DNA from: an uncultured archaeon
GTDB lineage: Archaea; Thermoplasmatota; Thermoplasmata; Thermoplasmatales; Thermoplasmataceae
DNA length: 64,000 nt
Reading direction: 5' to 3'
Assembly (NCBI GenBank): GCA_000965745.1
Contig: CP009479.1
Location: forward strand, 506,457-570,456
Part shown: one piece after another, positions 9,726-17,640 of the stretch
Numbering within the stretch: the first letter of the stretch is position 1
Layout of the letters: each line of letters opens with the position of its first letter
Translations under genes and position numbers: made by a program
The notes under the pieces: model-generated
Database searches by the model: none
What the model was told of the DNA's origin: nothing
The model's input: the letters and a program-made list of their open reading frames with translations, nothing else

Positions 9726-10205
9726 TCATTCAGTGTCGAGTTTCTGGTTGAGAACTGAATTCTTCTGATTCTCCATGAATTCAGACACCTTTCTGCGTAT
9801 CGCCTCATGCTTGATAGAGAGAATTCTCAAGGCGAGTAATGCCGCATTTTTAGAGTTTCCTATTGCCACTGTAGCAACTGGTATTCCTGATGGCATCTGG
9901 ACAATCGACAGAAGCGAGTCGATTCCCTTCAGGTTCCTTGTCGGAACCGGTACGCCGATTACTGGCAGAGTGGTCATTGACGCAGTCATGCCAGGAAGGT
10001 GAGCTGCTCCACCAGCTCCTGCTATTATAACCTCAATCCCCCTGTCTGCGGCTGAGGAGGCGAATTCATACATGAGCTGCGGAGTCCTGTGTGCAGATAC
10101 AATCCTTGCCTCAACTTCGACACCAAATTCCCTCAGGGTGTTTATCGCATCGCTCATATGCTCGTAATCGCTCTTGCTACCCATTATGACTGCAGCCATG
10201 GCCAT
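9726..10205 (-). CDS. purE: N5-carboxyaminoimidazole ribonucleotide mutase PurE
   Basis: Class I PurE (159 aa), which moves the carboxyl group of N5-CAIR to give CAIR. Diagnostic blocks are [10 protein letters not shown] (phosphate loop), [13 protein letters not shown] (catalytic histidine region) and [14 protein letters not shown]. The presence of purK next to it supports the two-step bacterial-type route over the class II PurE route. The first gene of the purE-purK operon. ATG 10205 or the in-frame ATG 10199 could be the start; a TTTAAA element at 10226-10231 is compatible with either as leaderless. Confidence 0.97.
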   Translation of the reverse strand: MAMAAVIMGSKSDYEHMSDAINTLREFGVEVEARIVSAHRTPQLMYEFASSAADRGIEVIIAGAGGAAHLPGMTASMTTLPVIGVPVPTRNLKGIDSLLSIVQMPSGIPVATVAIGNSKNAALLALRILSIKHEAIRRKVSEFMENQKNSVLNQKLDTE

Positions 10206-10308
10206 GTTTTTAGATGCGGTTCGGCTTTAAATGATTGCCGATAACCACTTGAATTCAAAAAGGGAAAATTGGAACTACGCCCGAAGAATCGAGGAATTGC
10301 ATGAAAAA

Positions 10309-11439
10309 TCAGCTTGAAAGGATGTTTTCAATTTCGCCGTTGTAGAATCCAAGAAATTTGAGCCTGTCCGCAACCTTCTGGTTGTCAAGTTCAAGGGCAT
10401 ACATCCTTTCCTGGTCTGCAGTGAAGGTCTTCATGCCATCCTTTATTCTATCTCCGAGCAGCTCAAATACACGTTCTGACAGTTTTCCAAAGTTCTGGCT
10501 GGTAAGAATGTCTTCCCCGTCCACAGTCAGTGCGGAGAGCCTTACCGGATTGGATCTGAGGGACCTGATGGAGTTGGAGAGAAGAGTGAGGGAGGTCTTT
10601 ATTGCTTTTCCGTCCACATAGTTCTGGAGTGCAGGGTGTGAATTTATGTCCACAGTCTCATGCTCGTCCTTGTACTCTATCGCAAAAACTGCCTGTTGCC
10701 CGCTCCCTGACAGAACAAACCTCACATCGGACCTGCTTTCCTCGTCCCTGAATACTGCAATCATCGTTCCATGTGCAAATTCAGCGTTCACGAGTAGGTA
10801 ACTGTCAAGTTTTTCCCTGTCTATTACGGTCTCCTTCGTGATCCACGATGAAGACTGCCTTATCGGGATCCTCATTCCCTTGTACAGTCCCGAAAAATAT
10901 AGAGGGCCTTCGAGAAGTTCTGTTTCAGCAGTGTTCAGGATAATCTCATACTGGATGTTTCCCTGGCACTGCACCTTTCTTACTGCCTTGTATCCGCCGC
11001 TCACGTACCTTATGTACATAGCACTTTCTTCAATCGGGACGGGATTGTCAAAGAGGAATGTCTCAGCCCCTTTCAGAGCCTTTGTAACGTATGAGGTGTT
11101 TGTGGAAGCAATCTCGTCTTCCTTTGAACGGAACTCGGCATTGATCTTTTCCTTGTACTGCTCGAGTGCCGTCCTTGCAAACTTTGTAATGGCTTCGTTT
11201 GTCTGCTTGAATGGTTCAGAGGGATTTGCTTCGAAGTATTTCCTCAGGGGTTTTGTGATGTTTCTAAGGAGTTCGTCCACATCTGCTATCTTTTCAGAAT
11301 GCTTCGTGTTGAGCTCATCCATCTGTTTTGAGGACAAATCCTGCCTGCTTGAAAACAGAACTGCCTCGTATAGATCCGTTATAACGCCCCGGAATAATGA
11401 TGCGTTATCCTCTGTTCTTGTCTGAGTGTCAGGGATCAT
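10309..11439 (-). CDS. Unrecognised cytoplasmic coiled-coil protein
   Basis: A 376-aa soluble protein that I do not recognise. Residues about 20-130 are rich in charged heptad-like helices (LSSKQMDELNTKHSEKIADV, then a long E/K-rich stretch), followed by an alternating hydrophobic beta-rich middle (residues 145-270) and a helical C-terminus with a second coiled-coil-like segment. There is no signal peptide, membrane segment or cysteine pair. A TTATTAA element 25 nt upstream of ATG 11439 supports this start over GTG 11445 and predicts a leaderless mRNA. It stands alone between purE and a divergent membrane operon. The domain order resembles a structural or scaffold protein more than an enzyme, but this is only an impression. 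Confidence 0.75.
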   Translation of the reverse strand: MIPDTQTRTEDNASLFRGVITDLYEAVLFSSRQDLSSKQMDELNTKHSEKIADVDELLRNITKPLRKYFEANPSEPFKQTNEAITKFARTALEQYKEKINAEFRSKEDEIASTNTSYVTKALKGAETFLFDNPVPIEESAMYIRYVSGGYKAVRKVQCQGNIQYEIILNTAETELLEGPLYFSGLYKGMRIPIRQSSSWITKETVIDREKLDSYLLVNAEFAHGTMIAVFRDEESRSDVRFVLSGSGQQAVFAIEYKDEHETVDINSHPALQNYVDGKAIKTSLTLLSNSIRSLRSNPVRLSALTVDGEDILTSQNFGKLSERVFELLGDRIKDGMKTFTADQERMYALELDNQKVADRLKFLGFYNGEIENILSS

Positions 11440-11460
11440 TGCCACTATAGATCAAACTAC

Positions 11461-11467
11461 TTATTAA
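11461..11467 (-). promoter_or_regulatory. TATA-like box for the coiled-coil protein gene
   Basis: TTAATAA on the minus strand, centred 25 nt upstream of ATG 11439. It excludes GTG 11445 only weakly but fits the local leaderless pattern. Confidence 0.5.
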
Positions 11468-11604
11468 GTGCTACTTTCAAAAGGTAAGGGCTGAGACACG
11501 ATTCCTTGATCGCGCATAATTAATTCTGATTGGCAATTGTTTGTTTCTTTTCGTAAATATACTTATTAATCCGTAATCTCTCTTATGAAGCCGAGGTTGT
11601 AACA

Positions 11605-12072
11605 ATGGAACAGGCAGAAAATGGATTGGATGAGGAAATTGGAAGTCTTGTTCTCTCCGTTAAGGCGGTCATGCTGCTTTGCGGGAATTCAGTGGAATGC
11701 AAAAATGCATTAAGGGAAAGAATAAATACTATGCAGGACGAGGAAATAAACTCGTTCATAGACATATTCCAGAAACCTCCCAGAGGTATTGTGCCACAGA
11801 TTTCAATAGCCATAGGCGAGGTTATACTCGCCTCCATACTACTCTTCGTCGGAGTTGGCATACTCACTCCTGCCCTAATTGGTTTCCAGGGGCCTGATGC
11901 TTTTCTGCACTACTTCGTGAGCACACAGATAGCGCTCATAAACGCGTTCCCGTACTTCCCCTTTGTAATTCTTACAGACTTCATAATAGCAATTGCACTG
12001 CTCTCAGCAGCCTTCTATGCCCTGAGGGAGTCTGCAGATCTCTTTGCAGACGCCGGTTTGAGGTACAGGTGA
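11605..12072 (+). CDS. Small two-helix membrane protein, first gene of transporter operon
   Basis: A 155-aa protein of unknown function. The first 65 residues are polar and helical with two cysteines (LLCGNSVEC); two strong membrane helices follow (IAIGEVILASILLFVGVGIL and FPFVILTDFIIAIALLSAAF). A GAGGTT ribosome binding site precedes ATG 11605. A TATA-like element near 11560-11568 would give a short leader. The gene ends 3 bases before the transporter gene, and its stop codon lies inside that gene's ribosome binding site, so the two are coupled. It may be an accessory subunit of the transporter; that is inference from position. Confidence 0.75.
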   Translation: MEQAENGLDEEIGSLVLSVKAVMLLCGNSVECKNALRERINTMQDEEINSFIDIFQKPPRGIVPQISIAIGEVILASILLFVGVGILTPALIGFQGPDAFLHYFVSTQIALINAFPYFPFVILTDFIIAIALLSAAFYALRESADLFADAGLRYR

Positions 12073-12075
12073 TTC

Positions 12076-13908
12076 ATGGTCTCGGTGAAGAGGGTCCTGA
12101 GAAGACTTGCGTTTGCATACAAGATTGCAGCGTCCATTGTTGGGGCTGGGATCACTTTCTTTGCTTCAGACTACCTGATTGGGACAATAGCAGGATTCTT
12201 TGTCAAGGGGGACGTTGTCCTCTACGCCCCGGTTTTCCTCCTCTCCCTTTTTGCTGCCCTGATTACAGGAATAGAGCTTATATCATCACTGACCGGTTCA
12301 ATAAAGGTCCGTTTTATACGGCCTGTAAGAAGGGCAGTAAGCAAGCCCATCCTTGGCTTCTTCAGCGTACTTTCCATAGGAATGGCCGCCACAATAGCTT
12401 CTCCCCTCTTTGTTCTTATCCCTGAGAACGTGATGCAGTTTGAGCTCATTTCCATTGCCTCGCTCATCATCTCCGCAACGCTCTCCACACTCATGGCACG
12501 GAATTACGGCACTCTTTACAAGTACTCCCATGAAAGAAATCTGGATTCAGTGGGTGGCCCGTCTTTTGTGAGATCCGCCACAGGCCCCAAGAGCCTCAGG
12601 TACTTCCTCACCAGGCTTTCCCTTTGGCTTGCAAACACTGCTCTGGCCGCTTATTCAGCACTTCTTTTCAGCGATTTTGATTTCCAGATATTTCCGGGAG
12701 TGCTCAGCAGTTTTTCAATCGGGCCCATAACTGTCAACATCATTGTTGTTGTAGTGATTGCTCTCTTTGTATTCTGGTTCATAATAAACGCATTCTTCGA
12801 GAAGAAGTACACAAAGCTCATCGGGCTTGTGCAGGTCTTCCTTGTTGCCATTCTTGGTGTGATAATGATAAGCCAGACAATTCTGCTTGGAAGCAAGACT
12901 GGCTGGAATATGGCGCACCTGCTTCCGGTCCCGAAGAACTGGGCGTTTGACCTTATAATAAACGTTGGCTACGTGTATCTGCTTTTCTTCGGATTCCAGG
13001 AGATCCAGAGCGTTGAGAAGGAATCGATGCCTGAAGTGGAGATAAACCTGTTCAACTGGAAGAAGTTCAGGATAACAAAGGAAAACTACCTTCCGCTTAC
13101 AATGGTGCTGGCCGTATCAGTTGGCTCCGCTATAGAGATATTCTACGCAATAGCTGTGTTCTCAACGCATCCGAGCCAGCAGCTCATCGAGAAGGCTGCC
13201 ATACCGGCAGTCACAATCTCCAGGCTGGTCCTGGGCAACGTGGGGGCCCTTACCATATCCATTGCATTCCTCATATCCACTGTCGGAACCTTTGTAACTG
13301 CTTTCGTCGCCTCGTCAAGGCACCTCAGGTCTCTGGGAGAGGATGGCTTCCTGCCCCAGTCCATGAGTTCTGCGTCCTGGATTTTCAGCATACTCTTCAT
13401 AGCGATCCTCTCGCTTGCAGGAGAGAATTTCCTTGTAAGCATAATTGATTTTATGGCACTGATAAGCCTCTCAATCATTAACCTGTCACCCCTCTGGCTG
13501 AGAAAGGCGACCCTGACCACGCTCAAACGCTCGGATGGACTGCCGCTGTTCGTGGCGATGTTTTCCTTTGTTACCGCAATTGCTGAGTATTTCATCACCC
13601 CGTCGGTTGTGCTGTTCGGAGTGCTTGCGCTTGTTTTCGGGTACCTGATATACGACCTGTTCCGGCTCGGCTCAATTGGGGTGCAGATCTTCACAATACT
13701 ATTCGATCTGGTGTCTTTTCTGCTGTTATCCCTCATATCCACAACGTCGTTCATACCTGAGACTCCGTATATTGCGCTTCCTGCATTCCTCACGACGCCC
13801 CACTTATTCCTGTTTCAGGCAGCCCTCATAATAGGGCCTGTGCTTATAGCCGAAAATCTGCTCATAGACATATTCATCCTTAAAAGAACAGGGCTTGTCA
13901 GCAAATGA
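12076..13908 (+). CDS. Polytopic APC-superfamily-like transporter
   Basis: A 610-aa integral membrane protein with about 14 hydrophobic segments. The first segment (YKIAASIVGAGITFFASDYL) resembles TM1 of amino acid/polyamine/organocation permeases, where the GxG-type break binds substrate, and the central block (GYVYLLFFGFQEIQSVEKES) resembles the TM6 region followed by a charged loop. The overall size and the loop after TM6 fit an amino-acid permease relative, although it is divergent. A GGTGAT ribosome binding site (12068-12073) lies 2 nt before ATG 12076 and contains the stop codon of the upstream gene. The substrate cannot be predicted. It ends 5 nt before the convergent sua5 gene. Confidence 0.75.
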   Translation: MVSVKRVLRRLAFAYKIAASIVGAGITFFASDYLIGTIAGFFVKGDVVLYAPVFLLSLFAALITGIELISSLTGSIKVRFIRPVRRAVSKPILGFFSVLSIGMAATIASPLFVLIPENVMQFELISIASLIISATLSTLMARNYGTLYKYSHERNLDSVGGPSFVRSATGPKSLRYFLTRLSLWLANTALAAYSALLFSDFDFQIFPGVLSSFSIGPITVNIIVVVVIALFVFWFIINAFFEKKYTKLIGLVQVFLVAILGVIMISQTILLGSKTGWNMAHLLPVPKNWAFDLIINVGYVYLLFFGFQEIQSVEKESMPEVEINLFNWKKFRITKENYLPLTMVLAVSVGSAIEIFYAIAVFSTHPSQQLIEKAAIPAVTISRLVLGNVGALTISIAFLISTVGTFVTAFVASSRHLRSLGEDGFLPQSMSSASWIFSILFIAILSLAGENFLVSIIDFMALISLSIINLSPLWLRKATLTTLKRSDGLPLFVAMFSFVTAIAEYFITPSVVLFGVLALVFGYLIYDLFRLGSIGVQIFTILFDLVSFLLLSLISTTSFIPETPYIALPAFLTTPHLFLFQAALIIGPVLIAENLLIDIFILKRTGLVSK

Positions 13909-13913
13909 TCTGG

Positions 13914-14969
13914 TCATCCTGAATGAAGCAGGGCCTCCAGTTCTTCCTTGGAATTTATGGTTCCGGAAGAGGCTTTCCTGATCCTGTTCATTATTGCAAG
14001 CCCCACTCCCCTTTCTGGAAAGGACTGAATCAGCCCGAAAGCCTTTGGGGTGCGCTCAAGTTTCCTGAACGCAGTAAAAAGGTTCCTTGCAATCTCGTAG
14101 AGGTTCTCTTCACTGCCCAGCGAGATTCCATCGACCGAAAGGCCCTCGAATTTTTCACTGCTCATAATAAGCATAGCTTTTTCGCCGACAGCCCCCGTGG
14201 GAAAGGACTTGATCAGTCCAGCATCAGAAAGTATGTACAACTCCCTGTCGGGAGAGTAATGCCTGTACTTCATGCCTGGCGTGATCGCTATTTCCGATGC
14301 GGATATGCCCCTGGCAACATCGCTTACAACAATATTGTCAAAGTACGGTTCCAGATCCGCATGATCAAATGCTCCCGGCCTGAGCAGCTCGACCGGCTTC
14401 TTCATAGTGTTGATTATTGTTGACTCTATGCCGAAGAATGTGGGCCCGGCGTCAAGAATCATGTCAACGAGCCCGTCAAGTTCAGCTATCGCGTCTGCGG
14501 AATCCACGATACTTGGTCTTGTTGCTATGTTGGCGGAAGGGGCCGCTATCGGTACGCCGGACATCTCTATAAGCTTCAGGGCCAGGGGGTTTGCCGGCAT
14601 CCTGACTGCCACGGTATCAAGGCCTGCCGTTACGTTGTCAGGTATTCTGCTGCTCCTCTTCATCAGGACCGTGAGAGGGCCGGGCCAAATGCTGTCGAGA
14701 GCTCTCATCACTTCCGGGTCCTGTTCCGATGTGCAATCAAGCAGCTGACGCCTGTTAGCTACGTGGACGATCAGCGGATTGTCTTCCGGCCTGTTCTTCG
14801 CCTTGAAAATCTTGCTGCATGCCTCTGCCGAGTAGGCGTTCGCACCAAGCCCGTACACCGTTTCAGTCGGAAAAACAACTGTACCGCCGTTTTTGATCAC
14901 GCCTGATGCTTCCTTGAGAACCCCGATATCCGGATCTACCTGGTCGACTTTGACTACCCTGGTCTTCAT
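13914..14969 (-). CDS. sua5: Threonylcarbamoyl-AMP synthase Sua5
   Basis: Makes threonylcarbamoyl-AMP from threonine, bicarbonate and ATP, the first step of t6A37 tRNA modification. The N-terminal YrdC domain shows GGTVVFPTETVYGLGANAYS, KAKNRPEDNPLIVHV and RMPANPLALKLIEMSGVPIA; the C-terminal Sua5 domain follows a linker containing TPGMKYRHYSPD. At 351 aa it is the long Sua5 form, not the YrdC-only form. It stands alone and converges with the transporter gene with a gap of only 5 bases. Confidence 0.95.
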   Translation of the reverse strand: MKTRVVKVDQVDPDIGVLKEASGVIKNGGTVVFPTETVYGLGANAYSAEACSKIFKAKNRPEDNPLIVHVANRRQLLDCTSEQDPEVMRALDSIWPGPLTVLMKRSSRIPDNVTAGLDTVAVRMPANPLALKLIEMSGVPIAAPSANIATRPSIVDSADAIAELDGLVDMILDAGPTFFGIESTIINTMKKPVELLRPGAFDHADLEPYFDNIVVSDVARGISASEIAITPGMKYRHYSPDRELYILSDAGLIKSFPTGAVGEKAMLIMSSEKFEGLSVDGISLGSEENLYEIARNLFTAFRKLERTPKAFGLIQSFPERGVGLAIMNRIRKASSGTINSKEELEALLHSG

Positions 14970-15127
14970 GGAATTTTATGGCAATAGTGTCAAGCGGATT
15001 AACTGTTTTGTTTCCCCTGTCCAAGGGGCCCGGCTAATTTTCCCGGTCCCGAAAGTCTGTTTGCTGATCCCTATAACATCATAAGAAGAACATTATATTA
15101 CAATCGGCTAATTCTGATACTGGTATT

Positions 15128-17512
15128 ATGGAATTCAAAAACTATGACATCAAGATCAGCATTGACGATGTTAACAGGAAATTCACGGGAAGAGAGACTG
15201 TCCGCTTGAGTGCTTCGAATGAGGAGATTCTGCTCAACGCGGTGGACCTTGACATATACTTCATCAGGATAAACGGGAAGGATGTGGAATTCAAGGTCCT
15301 GAAAGATGAGGAGGAGATAAGGATCAGTGGAAAATTTGACGGTGATCTTACCCTTGAGACGGAATTCAGCGGATCGATACAGGACATACTTATGGGGCTT
15401 TACTTTTCGCAGACCTCATCTGGTGATTTTTACACGACTCAGTTCGAGAGCACAGGGGCCAGGAGAGTGTTTCCGTGCATGGACAACCCTGGATATAAGG
15501 CCGAGTTCAGCCTGACACTTGCCATCAGCAAAGATCTGAATGCGATTTCCAATATGCCGGTCGAATCCGAGAAGGCAGAAGGTGAGAGTAAGATCGTAGC
15601 ATTCCAGAAGACGCCAAGAATGTCGACATATCTCCTGTATATTGGGGTTGGAAAACTGGATGAGAGAAGTGAGAAGTTCAATGATGTTGATCTCATCATA
15701 GCCGCCCCGAAGGGGCATCTCGGGGAGGTAGAGCTCCCGTTCCAGTTCGCGAAGGATTCTATCAGGCACTTTGAGGAGTATTTCGGGATCAAGTACGTGC
15801 TCCCCAAAATGCACCTGATTTCGGTGCCGGACTTTGGTGCAGGCGCGATGGAGAACTGGGGTGCAATAACCTTCAGGGAAGTTCTTCTGAACGTGAGTCC
15901 GAGCACCAGCGCACTGATCAAGAGAACAATAGCGGAAGTGATATCCCACGAAATTGCACATCAGTGGTTTGGAAACCTTGTCACCATGAAATGGTGGAAT
16001 GACCTCTGGCTGAATGAGAGCTTTGCCACTTTCATGGCATACAAGACAGTTGACCGGTTCCACAAGGACTGGGACATGTGGGGGCTTTTCCTGCTTTCTG
16101 AAACCTCGGGTGCATTGAGCGGTGATGCCCTGAAGGGGTCACACCCGATCGATGTGGAAGTCAGGGATCCCAACTCCGTGGCCCAGATCTTCGATGAGAT
16201 AAGCTACGGAAAGGGGGGAAGCATCCTCAGGATGATTGAATCCTTCGTGGGGGAGGACAATTTCAGGGACGGAATAAGGAAGTACCTCAAGGAACACCAG
16301 TTCGGGAATGCCGTTGGAAAGGACCTGTGGAGTTCAATAGCGTCTGTTTCTGACCAGCCGGTTGAGGAAATAATGGGTGCATGGGTAAAGAAACAGGGAT
16401 ATCCGGTGATTACTGCCACAAGAAATGGAGACAAGATACACCTCGAACAGAGGAGGTTCCTAATCAGCGGAGAACAGACGGAAGATCTCTGGCCGATTCC
16501 ACTGACCGTAAAAAATGAGAGCGGCGTAAAAAGCGTCCTGTTCAAGGACAGGTCCATGGATATTGACGCAGAGGGCTTCATGAAACTTAATGCGGACCAG
16601 ACAGGGTTCTACAGGGTAAACTATGGGGATGACCTGTTCAGCGCAGTCATGGGAAAGGGTGATAATCTCACAGGTCTTGATAAGTGGGGGCTTGCAAATG
16701 ATCTCTATTCCTTCCTGAGTGCCGGAAGGATCAGCGTGGATGATTATTTCGACAGGATAGCCGCGTTCCTTGAGGATGTGGATCCCATTGTAGCAGAATC
16801 AGTAGCCGGGCAGCTTCTCAGCCTGCACCTCATAATACCTGAAAACAGGAGGCTCAAGGATATTGCCGACATGTTCTTCAGGAAACAGCTTGAGCGTATT
16901 GGCGAAAAGAAGGATGGCGAGAAGGACAGGATTTCCATTCTGCGAGGCACTCTTTCAAACGCCTACGCAGTCATAAACGAGGATTATGCGAAACAGCTGG
17001 CGCCACTGTTCAAGAAGTTCGAAGAAACAGACCCGGATTTGAGAAGCGCGATTTCAGCCTCTTTTGCGATCAGCAGCAATGAACTTGGAACACTTGCGGA
17101 GAAGCTCAAGGCAATGAAAAGCGATGAAGACCGCATAAAGATCATAGGAGCCATGGGATGGCTCTCCGGGAAGAACAGGTATGACGGGGTGATGGAGCTC
17201 ATAGAAAATAATACGATAAAAAAGCAGGATATGATCAGGTTCTTCATGTCTGCAGCCATGAACCCTGCCGGAAGAGATTTCATGCTTGAAAATTATGAAA
17301 AGATGGCTGATGAAATGAACAGGTACTTTGTCGGGACCGGCTATACCGGAATGATCATAGAGGCCACCCTGCCCTATCTCGGGCTCAGGAACTACAGCCT
17401 TACACGGGAAATAGCGGAGAAGGTCAGGCAGCCGGAAACCGAGAAGGGTGTGCAGAAGGGCCTTGAACTCCTGGAAGTCTATGCAAGGATCAGGAAAGGG
17501 TCCGGCCAGTAG
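15128..17512 (+). CDS. Tricorn protease-interacting aminopeptidase (M1, F2/F3 type), copy 1
   Basis: Zinc aminopeptidase of peptidase family M1, 794 aa, closest by size and context to tricorn-interacting factors F2 and F3 of Thermoplasma. These cytoplasmic enzymes trim the short peptides released by tricorn and the proteasome to free amino acids. Motifs: exopeptidase GAMEN at 239-243, zinc site HEIAHQW at 274-280 with the third ligand E297 in NESFA, and a long alpha-helical C-terminal domain. A TATTA-rich TATA-like element (15093-15100) lies about 31 nt upstream of the ATG. A close paralogue follows 128 nt downstream, and two tracts of DNA are identical between them. Which is F2 and which is F3 cannot be decided here. 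Confidence 0.92.
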   Translation: MEFKNYDIKISIDDVNRKFTGRETVRLSASNEEILLNAVDLDIYFIRINGKDVEFKVLKDEEEIRISGKFDGDLTLETEFSGSIQDILMGLYFSQTSSGDFYTTQFESTGARRVFPCMDNPGYKAEFSLTLAISKDLNAISNMPVESEKAEGESKIVAFQKTPRMSTYLLYIGVGKLDERSEKFNDVDLIIAAPKGHLGEVELPFQFAKDSIRHFEEYFGIKYVLPKMHLISVPDFGAGAMENWGAITFREVLLNVSPSTSALIKRTIAEVISHEIAHQWFGNLVTMKWWNDLWLNESFATFMAYKTVDRFHKDWDMWGLFLLSETSGALSGDALKGSHPIDVEVRDPNSVAQIFDEISYGKGGSILRMIESFVGEDNFRDGIRKYLKEHQFGNAVGKDLWSSIASVSDQPVEEIMGAWVKKQGYPVITATRNGDKIHLEQRRFLISGEQTEDLWPIPLTVKNESGVKSVLFKDRSMDIDAEGFMKLNADQTGFYRVNYGDDLFSAVMGKGDNLTGLDKWGLANDLYSFLSAGRISVDDYFDRIAAFLEDVDPIVAESVAGQLLSLHLIIPENRRLKDIADMFFRKQLERIGEKKDGEKDRISILRGTLSNAYAVINEDYAKQLAPLFKKFEETDPDLRSAISASFAISSNELGTLAEKLKAMKSDEDRIKIIGAMGWLSGKNRYDGVMELIENNTIKKQDMIRFFMSAAMNPAGRDFMLENYEKMADEMNRYFVGTGYTGMIIEATLPYLGLRNYSLTREIAEKVRQPETEKGVQKGLELLEVYARIRKGSGQ
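15980..16046 (+). repeat. 67-bp tract identical to copy 2 (gene-conversion tract, copy A)
   Basis: These 67 bases, covering the codons around the zinc-site glutamate (TMKWWNDLWLNESFATFMAY), are identical to 18487-18553. A second identical tract of 32 bases is at 16247-16278 and 18754-18785. Third codon positions are identical within the tracts but diverge outside. Confidence 0.85.
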
Positions 17513-17640
17513 CCCGGCTTCCGCTCCTTATTCCCTGATACCCCATTTTCCCAATTAATCTGGCCTTGTTTGAAAGGTATTGACACTGCTGTTCTGGCCC
17601 TACGGCAAACGTAAAGTCAACTGATCTGCTTACAGTGATT

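Noticed and set aside
10838-11425. 195-codon plus-strand ORF opposite the coiled-coil gene
   Set aside because: The minus frame has the TATA-spaced start and coding-like charge pattern; the plus frame is a Ser/Phe-rich mirror typical of shadows.
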